NCBI GenBank assembly: GCA_020722825.1
Contig: DYKC01000032.1
Coordinates: 1-10,342 of the forward strand
Origin: Vermiphilus sp.
Lineage (GTDB): Bacteria; Ratteibacteria; UBA8468; B48-G9; JAFGKM01
Length of the DNA: 10,342 bases
Direction of reading: 5' to 3'
The notes beneath the pieces were generated by a model. That model searched no databases, was not told the DNA's origin, and saw nothing but the letters and a program-made list of their open reading frames with translations. A program made the translations under genes and the position numbers. This document shows, piece by piece, positions 1 through 6,591 of this stretch (positions are counted from its first letter, which is position 1; every line of letters begins with the position of its first letter).

Positions 1-2
1 CC

Positions 3-626
3 ATTATCTCTATGCTTGCAGGTCAGTTGTTACCGGCTCTCTCAACCGCAAGAGAAAAAGGCAGACAGGCAAACTGTATAAACAACCTGCACCAGTTCAG
101 CCTCGCAATTGAGATGTACTATCAGGATTATGACGAATATCCGCCATGGCTCTCTGTTCTGTATCCGACGTATTTAGATACTTCTAAAATCTTTATATGT
201 CTGACCGATATGAACAGGGGGAAAACAGGACACGGCAATGACTCTTATTCTGAAGCAATCGACATACCGCCGGGAAATATCCCGGGTTCTCCAGAGTTCC
301 CAGGAGGACTTGATGGGTTTAACCAGCGGAATCCTGAAATCACTGCCAACAGTTACCTCTACGAATTCAACCCTAACGAATGTCAGTGGTTTATGGACAC
401 TAAGAGTCTTGACCAGAGAAACCAGGCAAATACAAACGGTGATGCTTTCGTTTCATGGAAAGAGGCGAGACTGTGGGAATCAACCTCTCAAGGATATGGA
501 GGACATGTCCCCATAGTCAAATGTTACTGGCACAATCTCAATCATGGACAGAAGGTGTTGAACCTCGCATACGGACACTACAACGTGTTTACCAGCGGTC
601 CTGAGTGGGACACCTCTTCTTATTGA
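3..626 (+). CDS. Type II secretion-type pseudopilin (prepilin-like protein), 5' end cut by window edge
   Basis: This is a PulG/DUF1559-style prepilin-like protein, expected to be processed by prepilin peptidase and held in the inner membrane or a pilus-like assembly. The open frame enters at base 3. The residues LLPALSTAREKGRQANCINN followed by LAIEMYYQDYDEYP are the hallmark that follows the hydrophobic N-terminal helix in this family. The cleavage motif and the first part of the helix (about 20 residues) lie outside the window, so the ATG at 12 is internal. The rest is a soluble head rich in Gly, Asn and aromatic residues. It reaches TGA at 624-626 after GPEWDTSSY. The same frame then continues for 19 codons with pilin-like sequence to TAA at 684-686, so the TGA may be a nonsense mutation, an error or a recoded codon. 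The family call is secure, but the substrate or role of this pseudopilin is unknown. Confidence 0.8.
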   Translation: MISMLAGQLLPALSTAREKGRQANCINNLHQFSLAIEMYYQDYDEYPPWLSVLYPTYLDTSKIFICLTDMNRGKTGHGNDSYSEAIDIPPGNIPGSPEFPGGLDGFNQRNPEITANSYLYEFNPNECQWFMDTKSLDQRNQANTNGDAFVSWKEARLWESTSQGYGGHVPIVKCYWHNLNHGQKVLNLAYGHYNVFTSGPEWDTSSY

Positions 627-748
627 TGGTTCTTAGGGTCGTATCAGAGTAATGTTGACCATTTGCCAGAGGTGTCTTGGAACTAAACAAGGAGCCAAGA
701 GCATTGCGTAGTCAGTGAGCCGGTTGACCGAAGCACGCAGGGCAAGAC

Positions 749-812
749 GGGGGATGGTGAACTCGCAGCGTTTCCATCACCCCAACCTCAATCCTCCCTC
801 TCAAGGGGGAGG
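749..812. repeat. Hairpin-forming, repeat-like intergenic sequence between converging genes
   Basis: Two inverted repeats sit close together. The first pairs GGGGGATGG (749-757) with CCATCACCCC (774-783), with one base bulged. The second pairs CCTCCCTC (793-800) with GGGGGAGG (805-812) around a TCAA loop, with one G-T wobble. The C-rich and G-rich arms resemble the REP-like palindromes scattered through many bacterial genomes. The position between a rightward gene and a leftward gene would suit a bidirectional terminator, but neither strand shows a T tract after the stem. The rest of 687-859 holds nothing I can identify. Confidence 0.4.
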
Positions 813-859
813 AAGAACGTGGTTCACTCAGGACTTATCAAATCTGGAACTTCAAATAG

Positions 860-1786
860 TCAATAAGACCCCTTAAACCAGGTGAATGTTTTGCTGATTC
901 CTTCTTTTATCTCAACGGAAGGATGCCATCCGGTCAAACGGATTAATTTGGCAGGGGATATGCAACTTCTCTTTATCTCTCCTTTTCGCGGCTCAGCATG
1001 TCTCTTGTTCAGATTGAGGCCTGATGCCTTTTTCAGATAATCAAAGACCTGGTTAACGCTGGTTTCTTTACCGGTGCCTACATTGAAAATACCATTTACA
1101 TCGTTATCCATTACTGTTATGTTAGCATTGACAATATCATCAATGTAGACAAAGTCTCTGGTCTGCTCACCATCTCCAAAGATAACAGGCGTTTTTTTAT
1201 CAAGTATGTTGTTAGAAAATATTGATATCACTCCTGCTTCTGCCTGAGCATTCTGTCTTGGTCCATAAACATTACCGTATCTGAGTACAACAAATTTCAG
1301 GTTGTAAAACATGGAGAAGTAAAAGAGATATTTTTCCACTGCAAGTTTTGAAATGCCATAAGGACACAGGGGAAAAGGTTCCACGGTTTCCGGGGTTGGC
1401 AGTATATCAGTATCTCCATAGATAGCACCGCCTGTTGACGCAAAGACAAATTTCTTCCTTCTCTCTACCCTGAGAAAGTTTTTTATAATCTTCAGGGAAC
1501 CGTTGATGTTTATATCGGTATCAAGATAAGGGTCTTCTTCGGATTTTCTGACGTTTATCTGGGCGGCAAGATGGAAGACAACCTCTGGCTGTTCCTTATC
1601 AAATACCTGCCCAACGTTTTCGTCATCGCGTATGTCAATCTTGTAAAGTACTGCCTTTTTATTAAGGTTGGCAATGTTGCCTGTGGAAAGGTTGTCAATC
1701 ACAGATACCCTGTGCCCCCTCTCCAGAAGTCTGTCCGTAAGATGGCTGCCGATAAACCCACAGCCGCCGGTCACCAGTATATTCAT
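860..1786 (-). CDS. NAD-dependent epimerase/dehydratase, UDP-glucose 4-epimerase-like
   Basis: This is a 308-residue extended short-chain dehydrogenase, most like bacterial and archaeal UDP-glucose 4-epimerases, which interconvert UDP-glucose and UDP-galactose or their N-acetyl forms for surface polysaccharides. The Rossmann motif TGGCGFIGSH lies at residues 6-15 and the NAD-ribose Asp in VIDNLSTG near 31. The catalytic residues are Ser/Thr 117-118 in ASTGGAIYGD and the Tyr143-x3-Lys147 pair in YGISK. RYGNVYGPRQ (169-178) and GDGEQTRDFVYIDD (204-217) are standard substrate-side motifs. An in-frame ATG at 1858 would add 24 residues before the Rossmann fold and overlap the upstream gene. I chose the ATG at 1786, which has GGAG six bases upstream and puts the fold at residue 1. 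A terminator-like palindrome lies just before its ribosome site. The exact sugar cannot be fixed from sequence alone; a dehydratase is a less likely alternative. Confidence 0.85.
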   Translation of the reverse strand: MNILVTGGCGFIGSHLTDRLLERGHRVSVIDNLSTGNIANLNKKAVLYKIDIRDDENVGQVFDKEQPEVVFHLAAQINVRKSEEDPYLDTDININGSLKIIKNFLRVERRKKFVFASTGGAIYGDTDILPTPETVEPFPLCPYGISKLAVEKYLFYFSMFYNLKFVVLRYGNVYGPRQNAQAEAGVISIFSNNILDKKTPVIFGDGEQTRDFVYIDDIVNANITVMDNDVNGIFNVGTGKETSVNQVFDYLKKASGLNLNKRHAEPRKGEIKRSCISPAKLIRLTGWHPSVEIKEGISKTFTWFKGSY

Positions 1787-1795
1787 TGTTCTCCG

Positions 1796-1821
1796 AAAAA
1801 ACGGTGCAATGAATTGCACCG
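1796..1821 (-). terminator. Terminator-like palindrome between the two epimerase genes
   Basis: The arms CGGTGCAAT (1802-1810) and ATTGCACCG (1813-1821) are a perfect nine-base inverted repeat around two bases. Read on the minus strand, the stem is followed at once by six T residues (1801-1796), the layout of an intrinsic terminator. The ribosome site of the downstream epimerase (GGAG, 1794-1791) begins one base after the T run. It could end the transcript of the upstream gene, act as an attenuator, or be an inserted short palindromic repeat. Confidence 0.5.
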
Positions 1822-1850
1822 CTATATTTGTGGGATAAATCCTACTGATA

Positions 1851-2825
1851 CTAATCAACCAGTGCGATGTTCTTTACCCAGTCCCTGTTTTCTTTGTACC
1901 ATTCAACCGTTTTTTTTATTCCCTGTTCAAGTGTGGTTTGCGGACGCCAGTGCAAAAGATTTTCCGCATTGCTGATATCCGCCCAGGTTGCATAAATGTC
2001 TGTTTTTTGAAATGGTTTAAATTCCCTCACTGCTTTTTTGCCGAGTTCTTTCTCAATGTAAGATATCAGTTCATTCAGGGAATAGGGATGGTTGCTACCG
2101 AGATTTATCGTATTGAATCCTTCAATATCCAGCCCCCTTACTGTCCCCTCAGCAACGTCCTCAACATAGGTAAAATCTCTTTTCTGCGTTCCGTCACCGT
2201 ACACCGTTATGGGTTCCTGCCGGTCTATCAGTTTTATGAACTTGAAGATACTCATATCAGGCCTTCCCGCAGGTCCGTATACGGTAAAATAGCGAAAAAC
2301 AGTGATGTTAATGTCATACAGATAGTGGTAGGTGTAACATACTGCTTCTGCCGACTTTTTTGAGGCCGCATAAGGAGAAATGGGTCTGTTGACCGCAAGG
2401 GTCTCGTTGAAAGGCATTTCTTCACCTGCATAGACAGAGGAGGTTGACGACAGGATGAATTTTTTGACGCCGATGTTTTTAGCAGCTTCAAGGAGGTTCA
2501 GGGTCCCGGTGAGGTTTGCCCTGAAGTATACAAAAGGGTCTGCTATGCTTGCCCGCACACCTGCCCTTGCCGCAAGGTTGATTATTGCATCGGGAGCAAA
2601 ATCTTTGACAATCCCGGACATCTCCGGAAGAGCAATATCTTTCTTGATGAAGGTAAAATTTTTATACCCTTTCAGTTGTGCAAGGCGCCACTCTTTCAAC
2701 CGGACATCATAATAGTCGTTAAGTTCATCAATACCAAGAACCTCACATCCCTCTTCCTTAAGCATCTTTTCTCCAACCCTGCTGGCGATAAATCCGCAGC
2801 ATCCGGTCAGCAGTATCTTTTTCAT
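1851..2825 (-). CDS. UDP-glucuronate 4-epimerase-like NAD-dependent epimerase
   Basis: This 324-residue extended SDR enzyme resembles the CapI/LspL group, which converts UDP-glucuronate to UDP-galacturonate for capsule, LPS or exopolysaccharide. It has a Rossmann motif TGCCGFIAS (7-15), in which Ala replaces the usual third Gly. GIDELNDYYDVRLK (31-44) is a signature of this group. The catalytic Ser/Thr cluster is SSTSSVYAG (126-134) and the pair is Tyr152-x3-Lys156 in YAASK. RYFTVYGPAGRPDMS (178-192) and YATWADISNA (278-287) are also typical. The ATG at 2825 follows a GGGGGA ribosome site by seven bases. A short CCTTT-ACC-AAAGG stem overlaps that site and could weaken translation. A promoter is possible just upstream. 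The gene is followed by a second epimerase, so the pair probably supplies nucleotide sugars for one surface polysaccharide. The substrate is inferred from family motifs. Confidence 0.85.
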   Translation of the reverse strand: MKKILLTGCCGFIASRVGEKMLKEEGCEVLGIDELNDYYDVRLKEWRLAQLKGYKNFTFIKKDIALPEMSGIVKDFAPDAIINLAARAGVRASIADPFVYFRANLTGTLNLLEAAKNIGVKKFILSSTSSVYAGEEMPFNETLAVNRPISPYAASKKSAEAVCYTYHYLYDINITVFRYFTVYGPAGRPDMSIFKFIKLIDRQEPITVYGDGTQKRDFTYVEDVAEGTVRGLDIEGFNTINLGSNHPYSLNELISYIEKELGKKAVREFKPFQKTDIYATWADISNAENLLHWRPQTTLEQGIKKTVEWYKENRDWVKNIALVD

Positions 2826-2864
2826 TCAAAAATCCCCCTTTGGTAAAGGTGGAAATGCAAACCA

Positions 2865-2892
2865 ATTTTATAAATATGTAAATATTCAGCAA
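2865..2892 (-). promoter_or_regulatory. Possible sigma-70 promoter for the epimerase pair
   Basis: On the minus strand TTGCTG (2892-2887) and TAAAAT (2870-2865) are separated by 16 bases, 40 bases ahead of the start at 2825. The -35 box matches TTGACA at four of six positions and the -10 box matches TATAAT at five of six. It lies just after the radC stop. The region is AT-rich, so a chance match is possible. Confidence 0.3.
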
Positions 2893-2898
2893 ACACTA

Positions 2899-3594
2899 TT
2901 AATCTATAAGGTTGTGGTCTGCAAAACTGTAGTACCGATTATCTCCTATTATTATATGGTCAAGAACCTTTACGTTCAACATCTCACCTGCCTTAACCAG
3001 CGTCTTTGTGAACTCCTTATCCTCAGTGCTGGGCTCCGGGTCCCCGGAAGGGTGGTTGTGGGCACAGATAATTGAAGCGGCAAAGTTTTCCATCGCCTTT
3101 TGAAATATCACCCGTACAATAGGATTTGCCTGGTTAACCGTGCCCTGTTCTAACTCGGACCTATCAAAAATCCTGTTTTTTGAATCTAAATGCAGTATAA
3201 TGAAAAGTTCATACCTGAGGTCGCGCATCCTCGGCATTATATAATCTATCACATCCTCAGGTTTTGATACTTTGGGTTTTCTCTCAAGCATCTCTTTTTC
3301 CCTGAACCTCCTGCCTATCTCAATCGCCGCCTTTATCTGGCAAAGTTTAGCACTACCAAGCCCTTTAATGTCTTTCCATTTGTTTATACTGGTATGGCTC
3401 ATATTGCGGAAAGACCCGAATTTCTGCATTATCTTTCTTGCCAGATCAACTGCACTTGCACCCTTCACCCCTGTCCTGAGAAGTATGGCAAGTAATTCTG
3501 TATCCGTAAGGGTATGTTCACCGTATTTCAAAAGCCTCTCACGCGGTTTTTCATCCTCAGGCCAGTTTTTTATCGATTTTTTATAGTCTACCAT
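2899..3594 (-). CDS. radC: RadC family protein (JAB/MPN metalloprotease-like domain)
   Basis: This 231-residue protein is the usual length for RadC. The N-terminal RadC region is residues 5-60 (KNWPEDEKPRERLLKYGEHT, LTDTELLAILLRTGVKG). A helix-hairpin-helix stretch follows at about 70-95 (DIKGLGSAKLCQIKAAIEIG), and the JAB/MPN domain is about 110-231. The JAMM zinc signature HNHPSGDPEPSTED is at 179-192, giving ligands His179, His181 and Asp192, all intact. The family was named for a supposed repair role that was later withdrawn for E. coli, so the cellular function is unsettled; a DNA-related role is the usual guess. The start at 3594 has only a weak GGAA ribosome site about eight bases upstream, but the N-terminus matches the family. 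It lies downstream of the DUF1614 gene in the same direction and ahead of the epimerases, probably with its own weak promoter or by readthrough. Confidence 0.93.
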   Translation of the reverse strand: MVDYKKSIKNWPEDEKPRERLLKYGEHTLTDTELLAILLRTGVKGASAVDLARKIMQKFGSFRNMSHTSINKWKDIKGLGSAKLCQIKAAIEIGRRFREKEMLERKPKVSKPEDVIDYIMPRMRDLRYELFIILHLDSKNRIFDRSELEQGTVNQANPIVRVIFQKAMENFAASIICAHNHPSGDPEPSTEDKEFTKTLVKAGEMLNVKVLDHIIIGDNRYYSFADHNLID

Positions 3595-3642
3595 ATTTCA
3601 TTTCCGGTTGAGATAAATATAAAAGGCCTTCAAAATGTCATA

Positions 3643-3780
3643 TCACAACTTTTTTGCTGTCTGCAGGACCAGCGGGTATCCCCTATCTTTGCTTACGGCA
3701 GGGCCCAGGGTGCCTATGAAATTCTTTGCAAAATTGGAGGCTACTTTTTTACCGCCGGGAAAATTACAGGCTATAATCAT
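3643..3780 (-). CDS. Possible small protein of 45 residues downstream of the DUF1614 gene
   Basis: I do not recognise this product. The frame starts at ATG 3780, twelve bases after the DUF1614 stop and in the same frame as it. It ends at TGA 3645-3643. A GAGAG sequence nine bases before the ATG could serve as a ribosome site. The product begins MIIACNFPGGKK and ends LVLQTAKKL, is basic and has no clear membrane segment. Its codons (AGG, ATA, GGC, CTG) resemble those of its neighbours. It may be a true small protein coupled to the membrane protein, a leftover of an older reading frame, or chance. It fills most of the gap between DUF1614 and radC. Confidence 0.35.
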   Translation of the reverse strand: MIIACNFPGGKKVASNFAKNFIGTLGPAVSKDRGYPLVLQTAKKL

Positions 3781-3792
3781 TTTTTCAAACTC

Positions 3793-4452
3793 TCATGCCA
3801 GGAAGGCAGATATTATCCCAACCAGAAAAATTCCATCAAAAACACCCGCCCCACCTATACTCATCATACCCGGGTATCTACCGAGATTTGGAAGGTTTAA
3901 AATATCCGCACCGATAAGAACACCCATTACTCCAGAGATATATGCTACAGGTATCTTGTTGTGCGGGGAAAAAATAAACGCAAGTGCAACCGATATGAGA
4001 GGCGGCAGTAAAGCAGGTATTACAATGCCGATTCCTGGCATTACCCTGGATATTCTGTAACACACCACAACGGCTATCGTAGTTGCAAATAGAGTTGGGA
4101 GCGACGGTGCCTTCGGCAGAAGATATGCACACAGAAGTAAAGGGATTATGCATCCTCCAAGGTTTATAGCGAATATCTGCTTTGTCATATCAATGGGCAC
4201 ACCAAAAGGGTTAAAATGGAAAAACGGAAGAACCCTCTGTGGAGGAATCAGGGTGGTTTCGCGGGTATATATAGGGATGTTAATCGAACTGCCCAGAAGA
4301 GAGAGAAAAAATACCAGGAGTGCCATCTGTGGTGAAAGTCCGATTTTACTGAGGGCTACACGTATTATTTCAATCTGAACAATAAGAAAAAAGAAAGGCA
4401 GAAGCAAAATAAAGATAAACAGCAGTAAAATGGAAATCGGCAGGAATATCAT
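3793..4452 (-). CDS. DUF1614 family integral membrane protein
   Basis: This 219-residue, very hydrophobic protein has about six or seven membrane segments, roughly at residues 3-27, 42-57, 95-113, 118-133, 139-161, 168-185 and 203-218. The C-terminal part carries the conserved DUF1614 pattern GVLIGADILNL (177-187) followed by SIGGAGVFDGIFLVGI (198-213). The function of the family is unknown, though the buried Gly/Asp motifs suggest a transporter or intramembrane enzyme. The start at 4452 has AAGGAG five bases upstream and overlaps the vorA stop by four bases (ATGA), so translation is probably coupled to vorA. Its position directly after vorA, where a gamma subunit might be expected, suggests but does not show a link with 2-oxoacid metabolism. 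Confidence 0.8.
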   Translation of the reverse strand: MIFLPISILLLFIFILLLPFFFLIVQIEIIRVALSKIGLSPQMALLVFFLSLLGSSINIPIYTRETTLIPPQRVLPFFHFNPFGVPIDMTKQIFAINLGGCIIPLLLCAYLLPKAPSLPTLFATTIAVVVCYRISRVMPGIGIVIPALLPPLISVALAFIFSPHNKIPVAYISGVMGVLIGADILNLPNLGRYPGMMSIGGAGVFDGIFLVGIISAFLA

Positions 4453-5195
4453 ACCTGCTCCTTAATATCTTTGTATACACCCACAGGAAAATAATTCGCC
4501 ATCACAGTTCGTATCCATGCCATTGCCTCAGCAGGGGTCTTCTTCCAGTTTGTCGGACAGGCTGAAAGAACCTCCACCAGTGAAAAACCCCTCTTTTCAA
4601 TCTGGCAGTTAAATGCCTTTTTTATTGCCCGTTTTGTTCCAATTATACCTTGAATACTGCCCAACTCGGTTCTTTCAAGATAGGCACTACCATCAAGAGT
4701 CGCAAGCAACTCACAGACCCTGATTGGAAATCCGTGGTAGGACGTATCTCTGCCTTTTGTCGTGGTTGTTGTCTTCTCACCCGGCAGTGTGGTGGGAGCC
4801 ATCTGCCCTTTAGTCATTCCGTAAATACCGTTGTTAACAAATATAACCGAAATGTTCTCGCCTCTTGCAGCAGCATGTACAATCTCAGCGGTTCCTATAG
4901 CGGCTAAATCACCGTCTCCCTGGTATGCGAAAACAATCCTGTCAGGCAGACAGCGTTTTATTCCTGTAGCAACGGCAGGGGGTCTGCCATGTGCCGCCTC
5001 AGTAACGTCAAAGTTAAAATAATTATATGCAAGAACTGCGCAACCAACAGGTGCGATACCAATTGTTTTCTCACGAATACCAAGTTCATCAACAACCTCC
5101 GCTATAAGCCTGTGGATAATACCGTGTCCGCAACCCGGACAGTAAATAGTGATTTCTTTTGTTAAACTCTCAGGTTTTTTATACAGAACATTCAT
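4449..5195 (-). CDS. vorA: 2-oxoacid:ferredoxin oxidoreductase beta subunit (TPP-binding), VorA-type
   Basis: This 248-residue subunit binds thiamine pyrophosphate in a ketoisovalerate or related 2-oxoacid:ferredoxin oxidoreductase. With CoA, the complex oxidatively decarboxylates branched-chain 2-oxoacids to acyl-CoA, CO2 and reduced ferredoxin in the cytoplasm of anaerobes. The TPP region is plain: YCPGCGHGIIHR (18-29), APVGCAVLAYNYF (48-60), EAAHGRPPAVATGIKR (66-81), and the GDGD (93-96) to NNGIYGMT (121-128) diphosphate and metal motif. QMAPTTLPG (131-139) is characteristic of the VorA branch. The length fits a stand-alone beta subunit. Its ATG overlaps the vorB stop by four bases, with AAGGAG 11 bases upstream. 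Substrate preference between 2-oxoisovalerate and 2-oxoglutarate cannot be fixed from sequence, but the overall motif pattern favours VOR. Confidence 0.9.
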   Translation of the reverse strand: MNVLYKKPESLTKEITIYCPGCGHGIIHRLIAEVVDELGIREKTIGIAPVGCAVLAYNYFNFDVTEAAHGRPPAVATGIKRCLPDRIVFAYQGDGDLAAIGTAEIVHAAARGENISVIFVNNGIYGMTKGQMAPTTLPGEKTTTTTKGRDTSYHGFPIRVCELLATLDGSAYLERTELGSIQGIIGTKRAIKKAFNCQIEKRGFSLVEVLSACPTNWKKTPAEAMAWIRTVMANYFPVGVYKDIKEQV

Positions 5196-6232
5196 ATTCT
5201 TTTAATCTCCTTGAGAATCTCTTCAGGTGTCGGGACCCCTCCACCAGGTCTCCCGTAGAAGAAAATTCTTGAGTCGTTTCTCACCGCAATTTTCACATCA
5301 TCCAGCATCTGTCCACAGTTCATTTCAACAACGAGTATCTTTTTAGCCTTTTCAGATATCTTGTTCAACACCCCTGAAGGATATGGCCATAGGGTTACAG
5401 GCCTGAAAAGACCTGCGCGGATACCCTGCTCTCTTGCCATACTGACCGCCTCAGAACTTATTCTTGCTGCTGTACCAAAACTGACTATAAGGATGTCCAT
5501 ATCCGTACACATATAGGTGTTATAAATCTGTTCCTTCTCCATAATCCTCTGATACTTCCTTGCAAGTTTCCAGTTATGAGTTTCAAGAACACCAGGAGAC
5601 AAAAAAAGAGATTTTATTGACCTTGGTTTTCTTCCTTTACATCCTGTAAGGGTCCAATTTTTTTTGGGAAGTCTTTTTTTTGTCTTGAGAAGTTCCACAG
5701 GTTCCATCATCTGCGCCAGCATACCATCTGCAAGAACAAGCACAGGGGTTCTATACCTGTCGGCAAGGTCAAAGGCGAGATATGTCAGGTCATATATCTC
5801 CTGTACACTCCACGGAGCCAGAACTATAGTTCTATAATCACCATGTCCACCACCCCTCGTTGACTGAAAATAGTCAGACTGGCTCGGTGTTACATCTCCC
5901 AGACCCGGACCACCCCTGTTCATATTCACTATTACTGCAGGGAGTTCACAACCGGCAAGATAAGAGATACCTTCCTGTTTCAAAGATATCCCTGGTGATG
6001 AGGAAGATGTCATTGCTCGTGCTCCTGTTAACGATGCACCGAAAACCATATTTATGGCTGCTATCTCACTTTCTGCCTGTATAAAAACCCCTTTGGACTC
6101 GGGCATCCTGTCACTCATATATTCAGTAAACCTGTTTTGCGGCGTTATTGGATACCCTGCATAAAAAGTACATCCTGCACTGATTGCTCCCTCTCCTGAC
6201 GCTTCACAACCTGTTAGAAGAACTTTTCGCAT
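5192..6232 (-). CDS. vorB: 2-oxoacid:ferredoxin oxidoreductase alpha subunit, VorB-type
   Basis: This is the 346-residue alpha subunit partnering the TPP subunit encoded immediately downstream. Family motifs, numbered from this start, include GEGAISAGCTFYAGYPITPQ (13-32), QAESEIAAINMVFGAS (52-67), TSSSSPGISLKQEGISYLAG (75-94), NRGGPGLGDVTPSQSDYFQ (105-123) and LADGMLAQMMEPVEL (167-181). The C-terminal domain (about 245-340) contains LIVSFGTAAR and FRPVTLWPYP, as in transketolase-like alpha subunits. An ATG at 6247 would add five residues but has no spaced ribosome site. The ATG at 6232 has AGGA upstream and shares a base with the preceding stop (TAATG), so I prefer it. The length excludes a gamma-alpha fusion, so a separate gamma subunit and a ferredoxin-like delta subunit would be expected; neither is visible here. 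Confidence 0.9.
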   Translation of the reverse strand: MRKVLLTGCEASGEGAISAGCTFYAGYPITPQNRFTEYMSDRMPESKGVFIQAESEIAAINMVFGASLTGARAMTSSSSPGISLKQEGISYLAGCELPAVIVNMNRGGPGLGDVTPSQSDYFQSTRGGGHGDYRTIVLAPWSVQEIYDLTYLAFDLADRYRTPVLVLADGMLAQMMEPVELLKTKKRLPKKNWTLTGCKGRKPRSIKSLFLSPGVLETHNWKLARKYQRIMEKEQIYNTYMCTDMDILIVSFGTAARISSEAVSMAREQGIRAGLFRPVTLWPYPSGVLNKISEKAKKILVVEMNCGQMLDDVKIAVRNDSRIFFYGRPGGGVPTPEEILKEIKRI

Positions 6233-6534
6233 TATTTCCTGCTCCATTCCCCTGTTTCGGACTGAACCCAGGTGCCTTCCGGAGAATATTTTTGCATAAC
6301 ATCGGCAAAGATTTTTTTAAACTTTGCTACCTGGCCGGGTGACACATTGTCTATCTTAAGGAGGTCATCCATCATTATCTTTCTTTCCCTGTTCTCGTCA
6401 TTAACTATTTTTTTCACATCTCTTGCTGTTGAACTATCTGAGGGAAGATTTTTTACAACAATCTCAAAGTCGTTTGTTTCCCCTATGAAACCTTCCTTTT
6501 TAAAGTTGTCCAGAACTCCTCTCCATGCATTCAT
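6232..6534 (-). CDS. DUF1318/YdbL-like protein with a missing or damaged 5' end
   Basis: The C-terminal half reads like the YdbL/DUF1318 family, small secreted or periplasmic proteins of unknown function. VNDENRERK is followed by a helix and then KYSPEGTWVQSETGEWSRK, matching the family's pattern of an Asn-Arg helix and an xPGxWVQxxxGxWxxK ending. The first ATG, at 6534, has no ribosome site. The same frame stays open upstream to 6642 and encodes family-like sequence (EVKRDIQTDSPVIKAAKAK, then the ATG), yet offers no ATG, GTG or TTG before an in-frame TAG at 6645-6643. No signal peptide is visible. The 5' region 6592-6642 coincides with repeat copy A, so the native N-terminus may have been displaced or frameshifted. 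The stop overlaps the vorB start (TAATG). It may be a pseudogene or start unconventionally. Confidence 0.55.
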   Translation of the reverse strand: MNAWRGVLDNFKKEGFIGETNDFEIVVKNLPSDSSTARDVKKIVNDENRERKIMMDDLLKIDNVSPGQVAKFKKIFADVMQKYSPEGTWVQSETGEWSRK

Positions 6535-6591
6535 CTTCGCTTTTGCTGCTTTTATAACGGGAGAGTCTGTCTGTATATCCCTTTTTACCTC

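Noticed and set aside
3..686. Genome-wide reassignment of TGA to Trp or Gly, suggested by the pseudopilin.
   Set aside because: Other genes here have no internal TGA and use it as stop at ATGA junctions (vorB/vorA, vorA/DUF1614).
1787..1858. Longer start for the second epimerase at 1858.
   Set aside because: It would add 24 residues ahead of the Rossmann motif, span a terminator-like palindrome and overlap the upstream gene, whereas ATG 1786 has a good ribosome site.
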